64,000 nt of DNA. It comes from Hofstenia miamia. Taxonomy: Eukaryota; Xenacoelomorpha; Acoela. The translations under genes and the position numbers were made by a program. How positions within the stretch are numbered: position 1 is the first letter of the stretch; each line of letters begins with the position of its first letter. The stretch is from assembly GCA_004352715.1 (NCBI GenBank), contig SCFE01000007.1, forward strand, positions 1,525,377 to 1,589,376, read 5' to 3'. Below are positions 12,617 to 24,162 of the stretch, piece after piece. The notes beneath the pieces were generated by a model that was given only the letters and a program-made list of their open reading frames with translations, made no database searches and had not been told where the DNA came from.

Positions 12617-13616
12617 NNNNNNNNNNNNNNNNNNNNNNNNNNNNNNNNNNNNNNNNNNNNNNNNNNNNNNNNNNNNNNNNNNNNNNNNNNNNNNNNNNNN
12701 NNNNNNNNNNNNNNNNNNNNNNNNNNNNNNNNNNNNNNNNNNNNNNNNNNNNNNNNNNNNNNNNNNNNNNNNNNNNNNNNNNNNNNNNNNNNNNNNNNNN
12801 NNNNNNNNNNNNNNNNNNNNNNNNNNNNNNNNNNNNNNNNNNNNNNNNNNNNNNNNNNNNNNNNNNNNNNNNNNNNNNNNNNNNNNNNNNNNNNNNNNNN
12901 NNNNNNNNNNNNNNNNNNNNNNNNNNNNNNNNNNNNNNNNNNNNNNNNNNNNNNNNNNNNNNNNNNNNNNNNNNNNNNNNNNNNNNNNNNNNNNNNNNNN
13001 NNNNNNNNNNNNNNNNNNNNNNNNNNNNNNNNNNNNNNNNNNNNNNNNNNNNNNNNNNNNNNNNNNNNNNNNNNNNNNNNNNNNNNNNNNNNNNNNNNNN
13101 NNNNNNNNNNNNNNNNNNNNNNNNNNNNNNNNNNNNNNNNNNNNNNNNNNNNNNNNNNNNNNNNNNNNNNNNNNNNNNNNNNNNNNNNNNNNNNNNNNNN
13201 NNNNNNNNNNNNNNNNNNNNNNNNNNNNNNNNNNNNNNNNNNNNNNNNNNNNNNNNNNNNNNNNNNNNNNNNNNNNNNNNNNNNNNNNNNNNNNNNNNNN
13301 NNNNNNNNNNNNNNNNNNNNNNNNNNNNNNNNNNNNNNNNNNNNNNNNNNNNNNNNNNNNNNNNNNNNNNNNNNNNNNNNNNNNNNNNNNNNNNNNNNNN
13401 NNNNNNNNNNNNNNNNNNNNNNNNNNNNNNNNNNNNNNNNNNNNNNNNNNNNNNNNNNNNNNNNNNNNNNNNNNNNNNNNNNNNNNNNNNNNNNNNNNNN
13501 NNNNNNNNNNNNNNNNNNNNNNNNNNNNNNNNNNNNNNNNNNNNNNNNNNNNNNNNNNNNNNNNNNNNNNNNNNNNNNNNNNNNNNNNNNNNNNNNNNNN
13601 NNNNNNNNNNNNNNNN
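12617..13616. other. Assembly gap of 1000 N
   Basis: Exactly 1000 N, a placeholder of unknown true length, cutting LINE A copy 1 just after the FADD box. Confidence 0.98.
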
Positions 13617-14489
13617 TATTAGAGGTTTTTGCATTTTCTTTGCAAAATTGATATCCTTGAGCTGAGCTTAATAAATGAATATTTCGCTGTTCTGTTGATA
13701 TACAAATTCCCAATTTAGTAGAAAAACTCAAATGAAAAGGGAAATTATTTTAATGATATATGTTACGAATTTTCTGATGTGTAAACGCATGCGCCACTTA
13801 ATTTCGCGTAAATTAAGTCAGCTTTACAATTGTTCATTCTATCTTAATTCAGATTTATAAAGCATTTAAATCCTTTAATAAATCTTGTGATAGAAATCTA
13901 ACAATCCTGTGTGTTGTGCTAGGTCACATTTTTAAGAAATAATATTTTGAGTGTGAACTAAATAATTATGAACATTGGGTTGTGTTCCATCACCTTAACA
14001 ATGTTGCATTTAACTATCACATATAATGTATTCGAGCAGTTTCAACATCATAATTTACAGAATATATTCTATGTCACAATATATCATGGTCCCAATTTTA
14101 CATTCATTTTATTTAAATGGATTTGATCTGCTCGGTTTGCGTCAGATTTTGAAAATGTATTTAGTTTGGGTTGAAACGAATCAGAAGAGCATGATCAGCG
14201 TGCAAGCCTGACGCATATAAAAGAATTGTGTGTACATTTTTTAGTATTATATTTATAATTTGTTTTTCAAAAAAGATATATTTAATATACACAATAATTA
14301 TATATATTATATATTCTGGATTCAATACATACAAGTTAGACAAACGTTTGAATAGTTATTTCAAATTACTTTAAAATTTAGCATGGAGAATATATCTAGT
14401 TTAAAATTCTAACTTTTTGGTAAAAAATAGTATGTATTTTGCAAAATATTGAAATATGTATTTTGACAAATAGCAGTAGCATAGGCAAG
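13617..14489. other. Unassigned AT-rich DNA
   Basis: No coding signal or recognisable repeat ends. The two 60-residue ORFs here have no family features. Confidence 0.5.
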
Positions 14490-15754
14490 GACTTTTAGCG
14501 TATTAGAAGAATAAGAAGAAACCTTTATTCAGAAATTACTTTGACAATATATAATTATACTGATTGCAACTCTGAAAGCGTCAATAAACTGTACAAAAAG
14601 AAATGCAAAAGAAAATTGCACCATTGGGTATGGCGTTTTAATTTCTGCTAGTTGAATAGTCCTGGTTGTAAAATTTGAAACACCTCCATTTGAATTCAAT
14701 TATTTTTTTTCTAGAATTATAGTAAAATCGATTGACATTGTTTTTAAACATCTTTAAATTATTCACTAACTTTCATTCTTTAGGTAAATTATTCCAAAGT
14801 TTTATAGAGGTATTAATGAATAAATTTCTTTTTACAAGGAACTGGTTTAATATTTCGAGTGCGTGTATCTAGGTGTGCGATTTTACCGAGATTAGGGAAA
14901 TATATTTTATCATATGGGTTGATGTTGTTTACAGTCTTATACAATGTTGTTAATACAATTATCTGAATTAGGTATTGAGGACGTAAGAAATTTTTACTGA
15001 AGTTTTTGTAATTAATTTTATTAATGTTAGAATAGTTGTTCGTTACTATCTTCATTGCCCATCTCAACTGTGAATTAATTTTCTTTAGGAAATTTTCATT
15101 TACATCTGTATAAAGTACATTGCCATAATAAAAATGATTTAAAACTATTGCATGGATTAGCTGAATTTTAGCTTTTGTAGGTAACTGCTGAGATATTTTG
15201 CTGAGTGTTTTAATTGAGATGTAGCCATTCATTTAATGTTTATATTAAATTACTTTTGAAAGGTAAGTAATGAGTCAAATGTAATTCTCAAGTATTTAAA
15301 TTTATCCACTTGGTCTATTTGGGGGTCATTATAGTTTAGAACAATTTTTGGAATAAGTTTTTGATTTTATAATACAGAATTGAATTTTGGTAGGATTGAC
15401 AGGTAATTGAACACAGTCATTTAACAATTTTTATGATTACTAATCGATTTGAGCAAAATAGCATTGTGTCATCAGCGTATTGAATAACATGACAATTAGT
15501 GTAATTACTTAAGTCATTAACATGTATATTAAAAAACAAGGGACCTAATATTTTTACCTGTGGAACACCTCTTTTGATTTAAATCCAATTTGAAAATGTC
15601 TCATTAAGCTTAACTCGTTGTTTTCTATTACTTAAATAATTTGATAAAAGAGCTAAGCTTTGGGTAGAAAAATGTAATTGCTTACGTTTTGAAAGTAAAA
15701 TGCAATGATTTGTATTCAAGAATTTCCTTGGATATTCTCAATTAATTAATTTCT
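14490..15754 (-). mobile_element. LINE B, left copy (3' part of ORF2)
   Basis: Minus-strand 3' portion of a second LINE of the CR1/Jockey group. It contains the catalytic YADD box (HVIQYADDTMLFCS) at about 15478 and, after frame breaks, an intact 139-residue ORF2 C-terminal piece (14813-15232) with the stretch LGKIAHLDTRTRNIKP. The 3' UTR continues to about 14490. It is 5'-truncated by LINE A, whose (TAAA)n tail abuts it. It is the inverted counterpart of 19263-20530 and keeps a better ORF than that copy. Confidence 0.8.
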
Positions 15755-16255
15755 TTTATTATTTATTTATTTATTTAATTCTTTTGTTTTTTACAAATCA
15801 AGTGATTATGACTTATGAAGAATTAAAACAATAGATAGAAATTAACTTGGTTCTAAAAAAACTTTGTCTTGGTTTCTAAAGTTTATTGTCCTTGAGGATA
15901 TAAATTGTTGGTTTTCATCGTTCAATAGCTATATTATAGTTTATGGACTTTGTCCTATAGTTTGATAAGTAGTTGGATCTTCTTCGTGAAATTTTTAATG
16001 ATTTTTTAAATTTATTGAAATTTCGTTCTTCTTTAATATCTGGAGAGAGTTTGTTCAATAAATCAATTGTAAAATTGGTAAATGATTTTCCAAAGATTTT
16101 CTTTTTAAATTTGATTTTGTGATAAGCCTTAGTTCGCTTTTGTATATTTTTCTGTAATTCTACTGAAGGTCTTTTCCAAAATAGTAAGAGGCAATTTAAT
16201 TTTAATAAGTATTCTAAGGATTCGATATTATGTTTTTCTAATATTCTACTTTGAT
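14490..16255. repeat. Left arm of 1.8-kb inverted repeat
   Basis: Reverse complement of 18759-20530, containing the same LINE A / LINE B junction in the same relative order. Homology stops at about 16255 (ATCAAAGTAGAATAT on the minus strand). The segment of about 15235-15850 is nearly identical to its partner; the rest is roughly 10% diverged. Confidence 0.85.
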
Positions 16256-16407
16256 CATTTTTACTACAGATTGTATTAATTGCCCAATTAAAAACTTTCT
16301 TAAGTTTTTTAAATATTTTCTTGGTAACATTGGTAAATAAAAAAGAAGAATATGAAAAATGTGACAGTATAAGAGATCTTAGTAGTACAATCCTCCAATT
16401 CATTGGT
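15755..16407 (-). mobile_element. LINE A, copy 2 (3' end, minus)
   Basis: Minus-strand ORF2 C-terminus (15915-16403) with IESLEYLLKLNCLLLFWKRP and LNKLSPDIKEERNFNKFKKS, then 3' UTR and a (TAAA)n tail at about 15756-15779. It is the inverted counterpart of 18759-19262, about 90-93% identical by eye over the coding part. Its upstream portion runs into the 1000-N gap. Confidence 0.82.
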
Positions 16408-17407
16408 NNNNNNNNNNNNNNNNNNNNNNNNNNNNNNNNNNNNNNNNNNNNNNNNNNNNNNNNNNNNNNNNNNNNNNNNNNNNNNNNNNNNNNNNNNNNN
16501 NNNNNNNNNNNNNNNNNNNNNNNNNNNNNNNNNNNNNNNNNNNNNNNNNNNNNNNNNNNNNNNNNNNNNNNNNNNNNNNNNNNNNNNNNNNNNNNNNNNN
16601 NNNNNNNNNNNNNNNNNNNNNNNNNNNNNNNNNNNNNNNNNNNNNNNNNNNNNNNNNNNNNNNNNNNNNNNNNNNNNNNNNNNNNNNNNNNNNNNNNNNN
16701 NNNNNNNNNNNNNNNNNNNNNNNNNNNNNNNNNNNNNNNNNNNNNNNNNNNNNNNNNNNNNNNNNNNNNNNNNNNNNNNNNNNNNNNNNNNNNNNNNNNN
16801 NNNNNNNNNNNNNNNNNNNNNNNNNNNNNNNNNNNNNNNNNNNNNNNNNNNNNNNNNNNNNNNNNNNNNNNNNNNNNNNNNNNNNNNNNNNNNNNNNNNN
16901 NNNNNNNNNNNNNNNNNNNNNNNNNNNNNNNNNNNNNNNNNNNNNNNNNNNNNNNNNNNNNNNNNNNNNNNNNNNNNNNNNNNNNNNNNNNNNNNNNNNN
17001 NNNNNNNNNNNNNNNNNNNNNNNNNNNNNNNNNNNNNNNNNNNNNNNNNNNNNNNNNNNNNNNNNNNNNNNNNNNNNNNNNNNNNNNNNNNNNNNNNNNN
17101 NNNNNNNNNNNNNNNNNNNNNNNNNNNNNNNNNNNNNNNNNNNNNNNNNNNNNNNNNNNNNNNNNNNNNNNNNNNNNNNNNNNNNNNNNNNNNNNNNNNN
17201 NNNNNNNNNNNNNNNNNNNNNNNNNNNNNNNNNNNNNNNNNNNNNNNNNNNNNNNNNNNNNNNNNNNNNNNNNNNNNNNNNNNNNNNNNNNNNNNNNNNN
17301 NNNNNNNNNNNNNNNNNNNNNNNNNNNNNNNNNNNNNNNNNNNNNNNNNNNNNNNNNNNNNNNNNNNNNNNNNNNNNNNNNNNNNNNNNNNNNNNNNNNN
17401 NNNNNNN
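16408..17407. other. Assembly gap of 1000 N
   Basis: Exactly 1000 N inside the spacer of the inverted repeat. The true length is unknown. Confidence 0.98.
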
Positions 17408-17457
17408 CAATATGTTGAAAAATTTAAACTATCCAATTAGAATCAAAAGTTATTATA

Positions 17458-17796
17458 GTATGGTAAACTTATAAACAAAATTAATTAAATATACTAAAGT
17501 TAATAAAAACATTAGACTAAAAGAGTTATATTTCGCTCAACTTTAGCATCGTCAATTTTCAAAAATTTCCTCTATGCAACCAAGTCTTAACGCCAAATAT
17601 GATTACATATATCTGCATAAATTACCTCTAATCAACGTTTAATTGCATAATAATATCTTTTACTTAAATTTATAAATATTTAGAGGGAATTTTTGTAAAT
17701 TGACGATGCTCACTTTGAGCGAAATATATTTTTTTGGTCTAATGTTTTTATTAAATTTAGTATATTTAATTAATTTCGTTTATAAGTTTACCATAC
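17458..17796. mobile_element. MITE with about 115-bp terminal inverted repeats, TA target site
   Basis: Left end GTATGGTAAACTTATAAAC and right end GTTTATAAGTTTACCATAC are reverse complements. The arms extend about 115-120 bases (17458-17575 and 17681-17796) around a unique middle. TA dinucleotides at 17456-17457 and 17797-17798 fit a Tc1/mariner-type target duplication. There is no ORF. A fragment near 21655-21700 shares its TATATTTCGCT...CATCGTCA core. Confidence 0.85.
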
Positions 17797-17989
17797 TACG
17801 CTAGTAACTTTCTTTTCTAATAGTAAAGAAAACGATTTTTCCTCATTTTCCATGAACATTGAATATCATTTTAAAGCTCTTCTATTCTGCAATGGGTAAC
17901 TGAATATCGAACATCATCTAAAATTTACTCCTCCTTTGATTGATGTATAAAATATTTTAATCAAGCTTTTAGTTCGGAAATCCCAATAT

Positions 17990-19262
17990 CTACTCTCTCA
18001 GGAGTAAGCAAAATTTTTGGAAAAGTCATGTATCAACAATTAACGATCTACATTCAGAAGAGTAAACTTTTAAGCAAACAGCAATTTGTTTTTTAGAAAA
18101 GGATTATCAACAAATTATGCATTAATTGAAACAATAGATGACTGGCGTAGAAAATCAGACAAAGATGAAAAAGTTTTTATTGCTTCACTTGATATATCAA
18201 AGGCATTTAATTCAGTTAAGCATGATTTACTAATTAAAAAACTAAGAGAAAGTTATAATTTTAGTGATTCATCAATCGAATTTCTGAAATGAAATATATT
18301 TGATCGTTCACAATATGTGAAAGTAAGCAATTTATCGTCAAAACAAATATTGATAAATAATGGAGTGCCACAAGCATCAGTTTTAGGACCACTATTATTC
18401 AATCTATATGTAAATGATATTCCTAACTTCATTGAAGGCAAATGCATTCAATTTGCAGATGATACTCTATTATATACATCCAAAATAAAGATTTTACAAG
18501 AACATATAATTAAAGTAAAGAAATTTTTTGAACAGAATATGATGAAATTAAATATTGAGAAAACTACATTTATGATTATAAAGAATAAAAATGGAAAAAG
18601 TGAACCATTAGAATCAATATATATATTGAAAAAAAATCATTTATGAAACTAAGAAAATTAAATATCTTGGTATTGAAATTGACAATGAACTTAAATTTAC
18701 AGATCAGATCAATGCAACTACAAAGAAAATGGCCCATGGAGTTAAATTCAAAGTTAAATCAAAGTAGAATATTAGAAAAACATAATATCGAATCCTTAGA
18801 ATACTTTTTAAAATTAAATTGCCTCTTACTATTTTGGAAAAGACCTTCGGTAGAATTACAGAAAAATATACACAAACGAACTAAGACTTATCACGAAATC
18901 AAATTTAAAAAGAAAATCTTTGAAAAATTATTCACCAATTTTACAATTGATTTATGGAACAAACTCCCTCCAGATATTAAAGAAGAACGAAATCTCAATA
19001 AATTTAAAAAATAATTAAAAATTTCACTAAAACGAAGAAGATCCAACTACTTATCAAATTATAGGACAAAGTCCATAAACTATAACAAAGCTATTGAACA
19101 ATGAAAACCAAATATTTATATCATCAAGGACAATAAACTTTTGAAACCAAGACAAAGCATTTTTAGAACCAAGTTAATTTCTATCTATTGTTTTAATTCT
19201 TCATAAGTCATAATCACTTGATTTGTAAAAAACAAAAGAATTAAATAAATAAATAAATAATA
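17990..19262 (+). mobile_element. LINE A copy 3 (RT to 3' tail)
   Basis: 5'-truncated LINE A ORF2. It contains SLDISKAFNSVKHDLL (about 18185), PQASVLGPLLFNLYVND (about 18370) and the FADD box (CIQFADDTLLYTS, about 18455). An internal deletion near 18756 joins RT directly to the C-terminal IESLEYFLKLNCLLLFWKRP. Frame changes occur at about 18080, 18290 and 18640, so it is dead. The 3' end is a (TAAA)n tail at 19242-19262, immediately followed by LINE B. Confidence 0.85.
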
Positions 19263-20530
19263 AAAGAAATTAATTAATTGAGAATATCCAAGGAAATTCT
19301 TGAATACAAATCATTGCATTTTACTTTCAAAACGTAAGCAATTACATTTTTCTACCCAAAGCTTAGCTCTTTTATCAAATTATTTAAGTAATAGAAAACA
19401 ACGAGTTAAGCTTAATGAGACATTTTCAAATTGGATTTAAATCAAAAGAGGTGTTCCACAGGTAAAAATATTAGGTCCCTTGTTTTTTAATATACATGTT
19501 AATGACTTAAGTAATTACACTAATTGTCATGTTATTCAATACGCTGATGACACAATGCTATTTTGCTCAAATCGATTAGCAATCATAAAAATTGTTAAAT
19601 GACTGTGTTCAATTACCTCACTATTTTGCGTTGTTAGTCCTACCAAAATTCAATTCTGTATTATAAAATCAAAAACTTATTCCAAAAATTGTTCTAAACT
19701 ATAATGACCCCCAAATAGACCAAGTGGATAAATTTAAATACTTGAGAATTACATTTGACTCATTACTTACCTTTCAAAAGTAATTTAATATAAACATTAA
19801 ATGAATGGCTACATCTCAATTAAAACACTCAGCAGTTGCTTACAAAAGCTAAAATTCAGTTAATCCACGCAATAGTTTTAAGTCATTTTTATTAAGCAAT
19901 GTACTTTATACGGATGTAAATGAATTTTCCTAAAGAAAATTAATACACTGTTAAAATGGTCAATAAAGTTAGTAACGAACAACTATTCTGATATTAATAT
20001 TAAATAGAAAAACTTCACTAAAAATTTCTTAAATCCTCAATGCCTAATTCAGATAAATGTATTTACAACATTGTATATGATCGTAAACAACATCAACCTC
20101 TATGATAAAATATATTTCCCTAATCTCGGTAAAATCGCTCACCTAAATACACGCACTCGAAATATTAAACCAGATATTTGTAAAAAGAAAATAATGAGAA
20201 ATTCATTCTTTAATACATCTATAAAACTTTGGAATCATTTATCTAGAGAATTAAAATTACTGAATAATTTAAAGGTATTCAAAAACCGTGTCAGACGATA
20301 TTACTATAATTCTAGAAAAAAAATAATTGAATTCAAATGGAGGGGCTTCAAATTTTACAACCAGGATTATTCAACTGACAGAAGTTAAAACGCCATAGCC
20401 CAATGGTACAACTTTCTCTTTTGTATTGTTTTTTGTGCAGTTTTTTGACGCATTAAGAGTTGCTATCAGTATAATTATATATTGGTAAGTAATTTCTGAA
20501 TGAAGATTCCTTCCTGTTCTTCTTTTTTCT
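18759..20530. repeat. Right arm of 1.8-kb inverted repeat
   Basis: Partner of 14490-16255. Near-identity by eye from about 19166 to 19800, spanning the LINE A tail and LINE B start, with lower identity on both sides. Confidence 0.85.
19263..20530 (+). mobile_element. LINE B, right copy
   Basis: Same LINE B portion as 14490-15754 but on the plus strand. It holds YADDTMLFCSNRLAIIK at about 19540, then broken C-terminal frames with LGKIAHLNTRTRNIKPDI (20071-20388) and a 3' UTR ending near 20530 in a TTCTTC-rich tail. Compared with the left copy it has a roughly 18-base insertion near 19620 and several extra stops. Confidence 0.8.
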
Positions 20531-21774
20531 AATTACGAAGTACTTTAGAACTGAATCGTAAGAATTCAGGATATATTAATGTGTAATGAATATCCAAAAA
20601 TATAGTAGATAGAATTGTAAGAGAAACACTAGAAGATTTTCTACAAACTAAGGATACTAATAATAATAAAGTGATTATTTACACAATTTTAATATTTTGA
20701 ATATTGAATATCGAGATATACAATCAACTAAATTACAGAAAGAGCTGAAATGAATTGCTCCATCATATTTAAGAATAGGATTTCTATTTAGAATCATCAT
20801 TGCAAAATGTGCATTCTAACCGTGATTTATTTGAGATATACCGAGACCTACTAAATGTTTAGTATATTTAGAATTTTTTTCAAAACTTTTTTCTATACTA
20901 AATACATGTTAATTGGTTTGATCTGTAATTCTGCATACAAATAAAAACAGGCATTGAAATTCTAATAGCCTGGGATAACTTCTTTATATAATTAAAAATT
21001 GTCTTTAATGCCAAAATGACGAGCTGTTTTGGAAAAATGATTTATCTTGAAATGGTTTGCTTAGCTCTTAATTAGATATAAAGTTTGTTTCATAACTATT
21101 TTTTAGGTCACTAAATAACATATTTACACAATTTAGGAATTGCATTGCAAAAATTAACAAATTTTTTATACCTATTGCCAATTTTCGAATAAATGTGAGA
21201 TTTAAAATTTTGCTTCAAATATAAAATTATCTCCAGTCTGAACCTTTGCATTATTGAGATTAAGGAATAATTCTGAAATATCATAAATATTTTTAGTGTT
21301 TTGGTAAATACAAAATTCAGTCTTACCAAATTTATTTGTATAGTGATTATATATACAGAGGATTTTAAAAATAAATATTATTATTATTATTTTAGATATG
21401 TAATTTATTGCAATTTGATGGATTCAGTAATTGATTTATTCAGAAGTATATTTGTAGATAACATTTATATATATAATTTTGAATTTCCCATCATGCAATA
21501 GTTCAAATATTAGCTATCGGTATAAGAATCATGTCAATGATAGTAATGCAATGGTCAGTCTGCGATAATTCTATTTTTCCATACATTTATAATGAGTCAT
21601 TTAAAGAACGCAAATATAATTTTTATTGATATAAAAATGCATATTTTAGGAAACCTGAGATAATCACAAATATATTTCGCTAGAAATTAACATCGTCAGG
21701 AAATTTTCCGCATGAAAATTTTTACAAAACTTGTTGTAAAATTACATAGAGTTAATGAAAATATAATCATTTCT
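20531..21774. other. AT-rich intergenic DNA with a MITE scrap
   Basis: No gene seen. At about 21655-21700 the run AAATATATTTCGCT, a spacer of some 10 bases, then CATCGTCA repeats the inner core of the MITE at 17458-17796, so an old fragment of that family is likely. Confidence 0.45.
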
Positions 21775-22140
21775 TTATTTAAAGCTGGGCTTAAAGATAT
21801 GATGTGTAAATTGATCTTGTGTCTTGTAAAATATTTTATGGCTAAAGTGATAAACACAAATTTTTAAGTGATTCGATATTTCTGTTGATTCTCTATGTTC
21901 TTGAATTCTTCTACATAATTGTCTTAATGTTTGTCCAACATAAATTTTGCTACAGGCGCAAGTAAAATTTGAAAAAAACGTTAGATAAATCTTCAAAATT
22001 TGTAGATGATTTAAAACTGAAAATAAATCTTCTACATGTCGTTCATATTATTCTCACATTTTCTCTTATAGAGTTAATGCTTTTAAGATATCTTATTGGG
22101 TAGCCTGTATAGATTCCTCTGTTTTCTATCTTGAATGCAT
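21775..22140 (-). pseudogene. Penelope-like element GIY-YIG endonuclease relic
   Basis: On the minus strand a fragment reads NRGIYTGYPIRYLKSI, then after breaks CACSKIYVGQTLRQLCRRIQ followed by EHRE. The Cys-x-Cys, YVGQT, L-x2-R and EH spacing is that of the GIY-YIG nuclease at the C-terminus of Penelope-like retroelements. Only this C-terminal part is present and it contains stops. Identification is from motif spacing alone. Confidence 0.6.
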
Positions 22141-22199
22141 ATATAAATGAATTCTTGTTGCTTAAATTGCTAGTCTTTTCAATGATCTTACTTCATCAC

Positions 22200-22560
22200 G
22201 AATTTTCTTTCCGTTTTATGATGAGTTTTGATATTTTAAAAGCAACTCATAAACTGAAGCCCAACAAATCAAATGGGCCTTCTAGAATTCTTTCATTGAA
22301 ACTTAAAATCACTGCATATATAATTCCTAATTAACGACTGCATAAAAAATAATTACGTTCCGAATTACACAAACTTTTTCCTGTTACTCCAATTTTTATG
22401 AAAGCGCTCTTTCACTTGCAAAAAATTATCCACCAATTTCAACCATATATCAAATAAATAAAGTATTCGAGCGATTATTGTACGATCAGATAACGAAACA
22501 TAGTACAATCTCTTGTTATTTACATTATTCGGAATTCAAAAAAATCTTCAACTACTGATT
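22200..22560 (+). pseudogene. LINE reverse-transcriptase scrap
   Basis: Plus-strand frames give ILKATHKLKPNKSNGPSRI (the K-P-N-K-S-x-G-P-x-x-I start of LINE RT), then NDCIKNNYVPNYTNFF, then KVFERLLYDQITKHSTI. The order matches the first RT blocks, with frame changes between them. It is neither LINE A nor LINE B. Confidence 0.6.
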
Positions 22561-22881
22561 ACCCCTTTTAAAATCTTCTTATATCATATCACACTAATAA
22601 AATCTAATTCATATGATATCTATATTGTCAGTTTAACTCGTAAAAACTTATATTAAATTTCTTATCGTAAATTGATTTTCGCATAAAAATATTTTTGTAC
22701 ACTGCGCGAGTATTAAAACTGGTTTATTAAGAACATCAAATATTCAAATACATAACTTTGTAAAAACCCTTAAATTATATTTCAATTCCCTATAAACAAA
22801 ATATTCTGTACTACTGCAGTATCATACTTTACACTAAGCTTTGTAGCAGAAATTGATTGCTCCATCAAATGAGTTGCCTAT

Positions 22882-24162
22882 TTAGTAGGCTTTGCCCTTC
22901 TTTGTTAATCGGAGATTGCCTGTCACAGTGACATGAAACCCCTTAATGCAACCTACATCACTCATTGGATCACCACAAGCTTCACAGAGATTCTAAATTT
23001 TTAGTATTTACTATCAGTAAATAAAAAAAAACTTATAAATGTATTTGAAGAAGAACAATTCTATAGAATGTTATTGCTTTCTTAAATATTTTAAAATTAA
23101 TTATCTTTATATGTGTGAATAATATTCCTGATATTAATTTAAATCGTTATACAATGGTGCTCATCGATTATTCAGTTTCTTGAAAATCAAGATTCTTTCA
23201 TCTTAACGTTTGGAAATAAATTGCGTGTGTTACTTCATTACAATAATTACTTATCATTATTATTCTTTTTATCATTAAAATGTATAAGTAAATTTACTTA
23301 CTGAATCCTTAGAAAAAAATGGTTCTCTATGAAATGTGCATGATTTAAATGAGTTTGAACTTGAAAGGTAAACAGAATTACATTTCTGGCATAGTCGTCG
23401 AAAAGACGCTGGTGTGCTTATAGTACTTCTTGCTGAAGATGGTCTTAGTGCATGTTCATATATTGAACCATGTGCAGAAGAAGGTCTGCTATATATTGAA
23501 TAGTCTCTCGCATACTTTTTGGGAACAACGCCACGGCACTCATTTACTATACGTTTTTGCTGAAACTCTAATGATTTTCGATCACTTATCAGTTCTTTGA
23601 CATGGTTCAATGTGAATGAATGCATTTTCTTCTGCATACGTACATGTTCTCTTCTCATAAACGCAAACATGCATTTGGATTGGGTTTGATGCTTATGTAA
23701 TTTGGTATAGATGCACTTATATCCACAAGCCTCGCATTGAACATTTCTAAAATGACATTTTTGCAAGTGCTCTGTCATATCCTTTCTTCGTATTTGAAAA
23801 TGACATCCGCGCAGAGCGTTTTCACAACCTACAACTAACATGGGACAATCATTTTGAATATGCTCTTCCTTGGTTTTAAATGTTGGTTGTGCTTTGCACT
23901 GTAGTGGGCAGTATACAACTAGATCATTGATTCTGCTGATAACGTCTAATGGAGGATGGGATGGAGAAGGCTCCCACAATTCATTACACTCAGGACATCG
24001 CCTTGCATCGCCACTGGAACCAAGCTTCTTCCTTACACATGAATAGCAAAATATGTGTGGGCATGTGTTTATGACAGGCACTTGGAAAACTTTTTGACAA
24101 ATTTTGCATATAAGATCTTCATCAACGTGTGAGACAACTTTGTTAATAGCGTACCCTGGCAT
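22882..24162 (-). CDS. RING finger / TRAF-type zinc-finger E3 ligase, NRDP1/RNF151-like
   Basis: Two exons on the minus strand, 24162-23302 and 22992-22882, joined in phase 0 across a 309-base GTAAGT...TTTAG intron, give 323 residues. The N-terminus resembles NRDP1 (RNF41): GY, then VDEDLICKICQKVFQVPV. A complete C3HC4 RING is visible: C19, C22, C34, H36, C39, C42, C56, C59. TRAF-type zinc fingers follow at about residues 85-170 (CENALRGCHFQIRR, HLQKCHFRNVQCEACGYKC), then a helical stretch and a Ser-rich linker. The C-terminus adds a Cys/His cluster that needs the intron to be removed: C258, C261, C275, H278 in exon 1 and C290, C293, C302, H307 in exon 2. RING proteins of this kind are expected to act as ubiquitin ligases; the substrate is unknown. 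The extra C-terminal module is not a standard NRDP1 feature. Ignoring the intron would give a false stop eight residues later. Confidence 0.85.

Noticed and set aside
12452-13731. Long ORFs across the N runs (also at 16309-17440, 39780-41276, 41996-43463, 44414-45573)
   Set aside because: They are open only because N is translated as unknown residues; no real coding sequence supports them.
23275-23301. C-terminal VSKFTYTF of the RING protein ORF
   Set aside because: This is read-through of a GTAAGT donor; the spliced second exon supplies a better, Cys/His-rich end.
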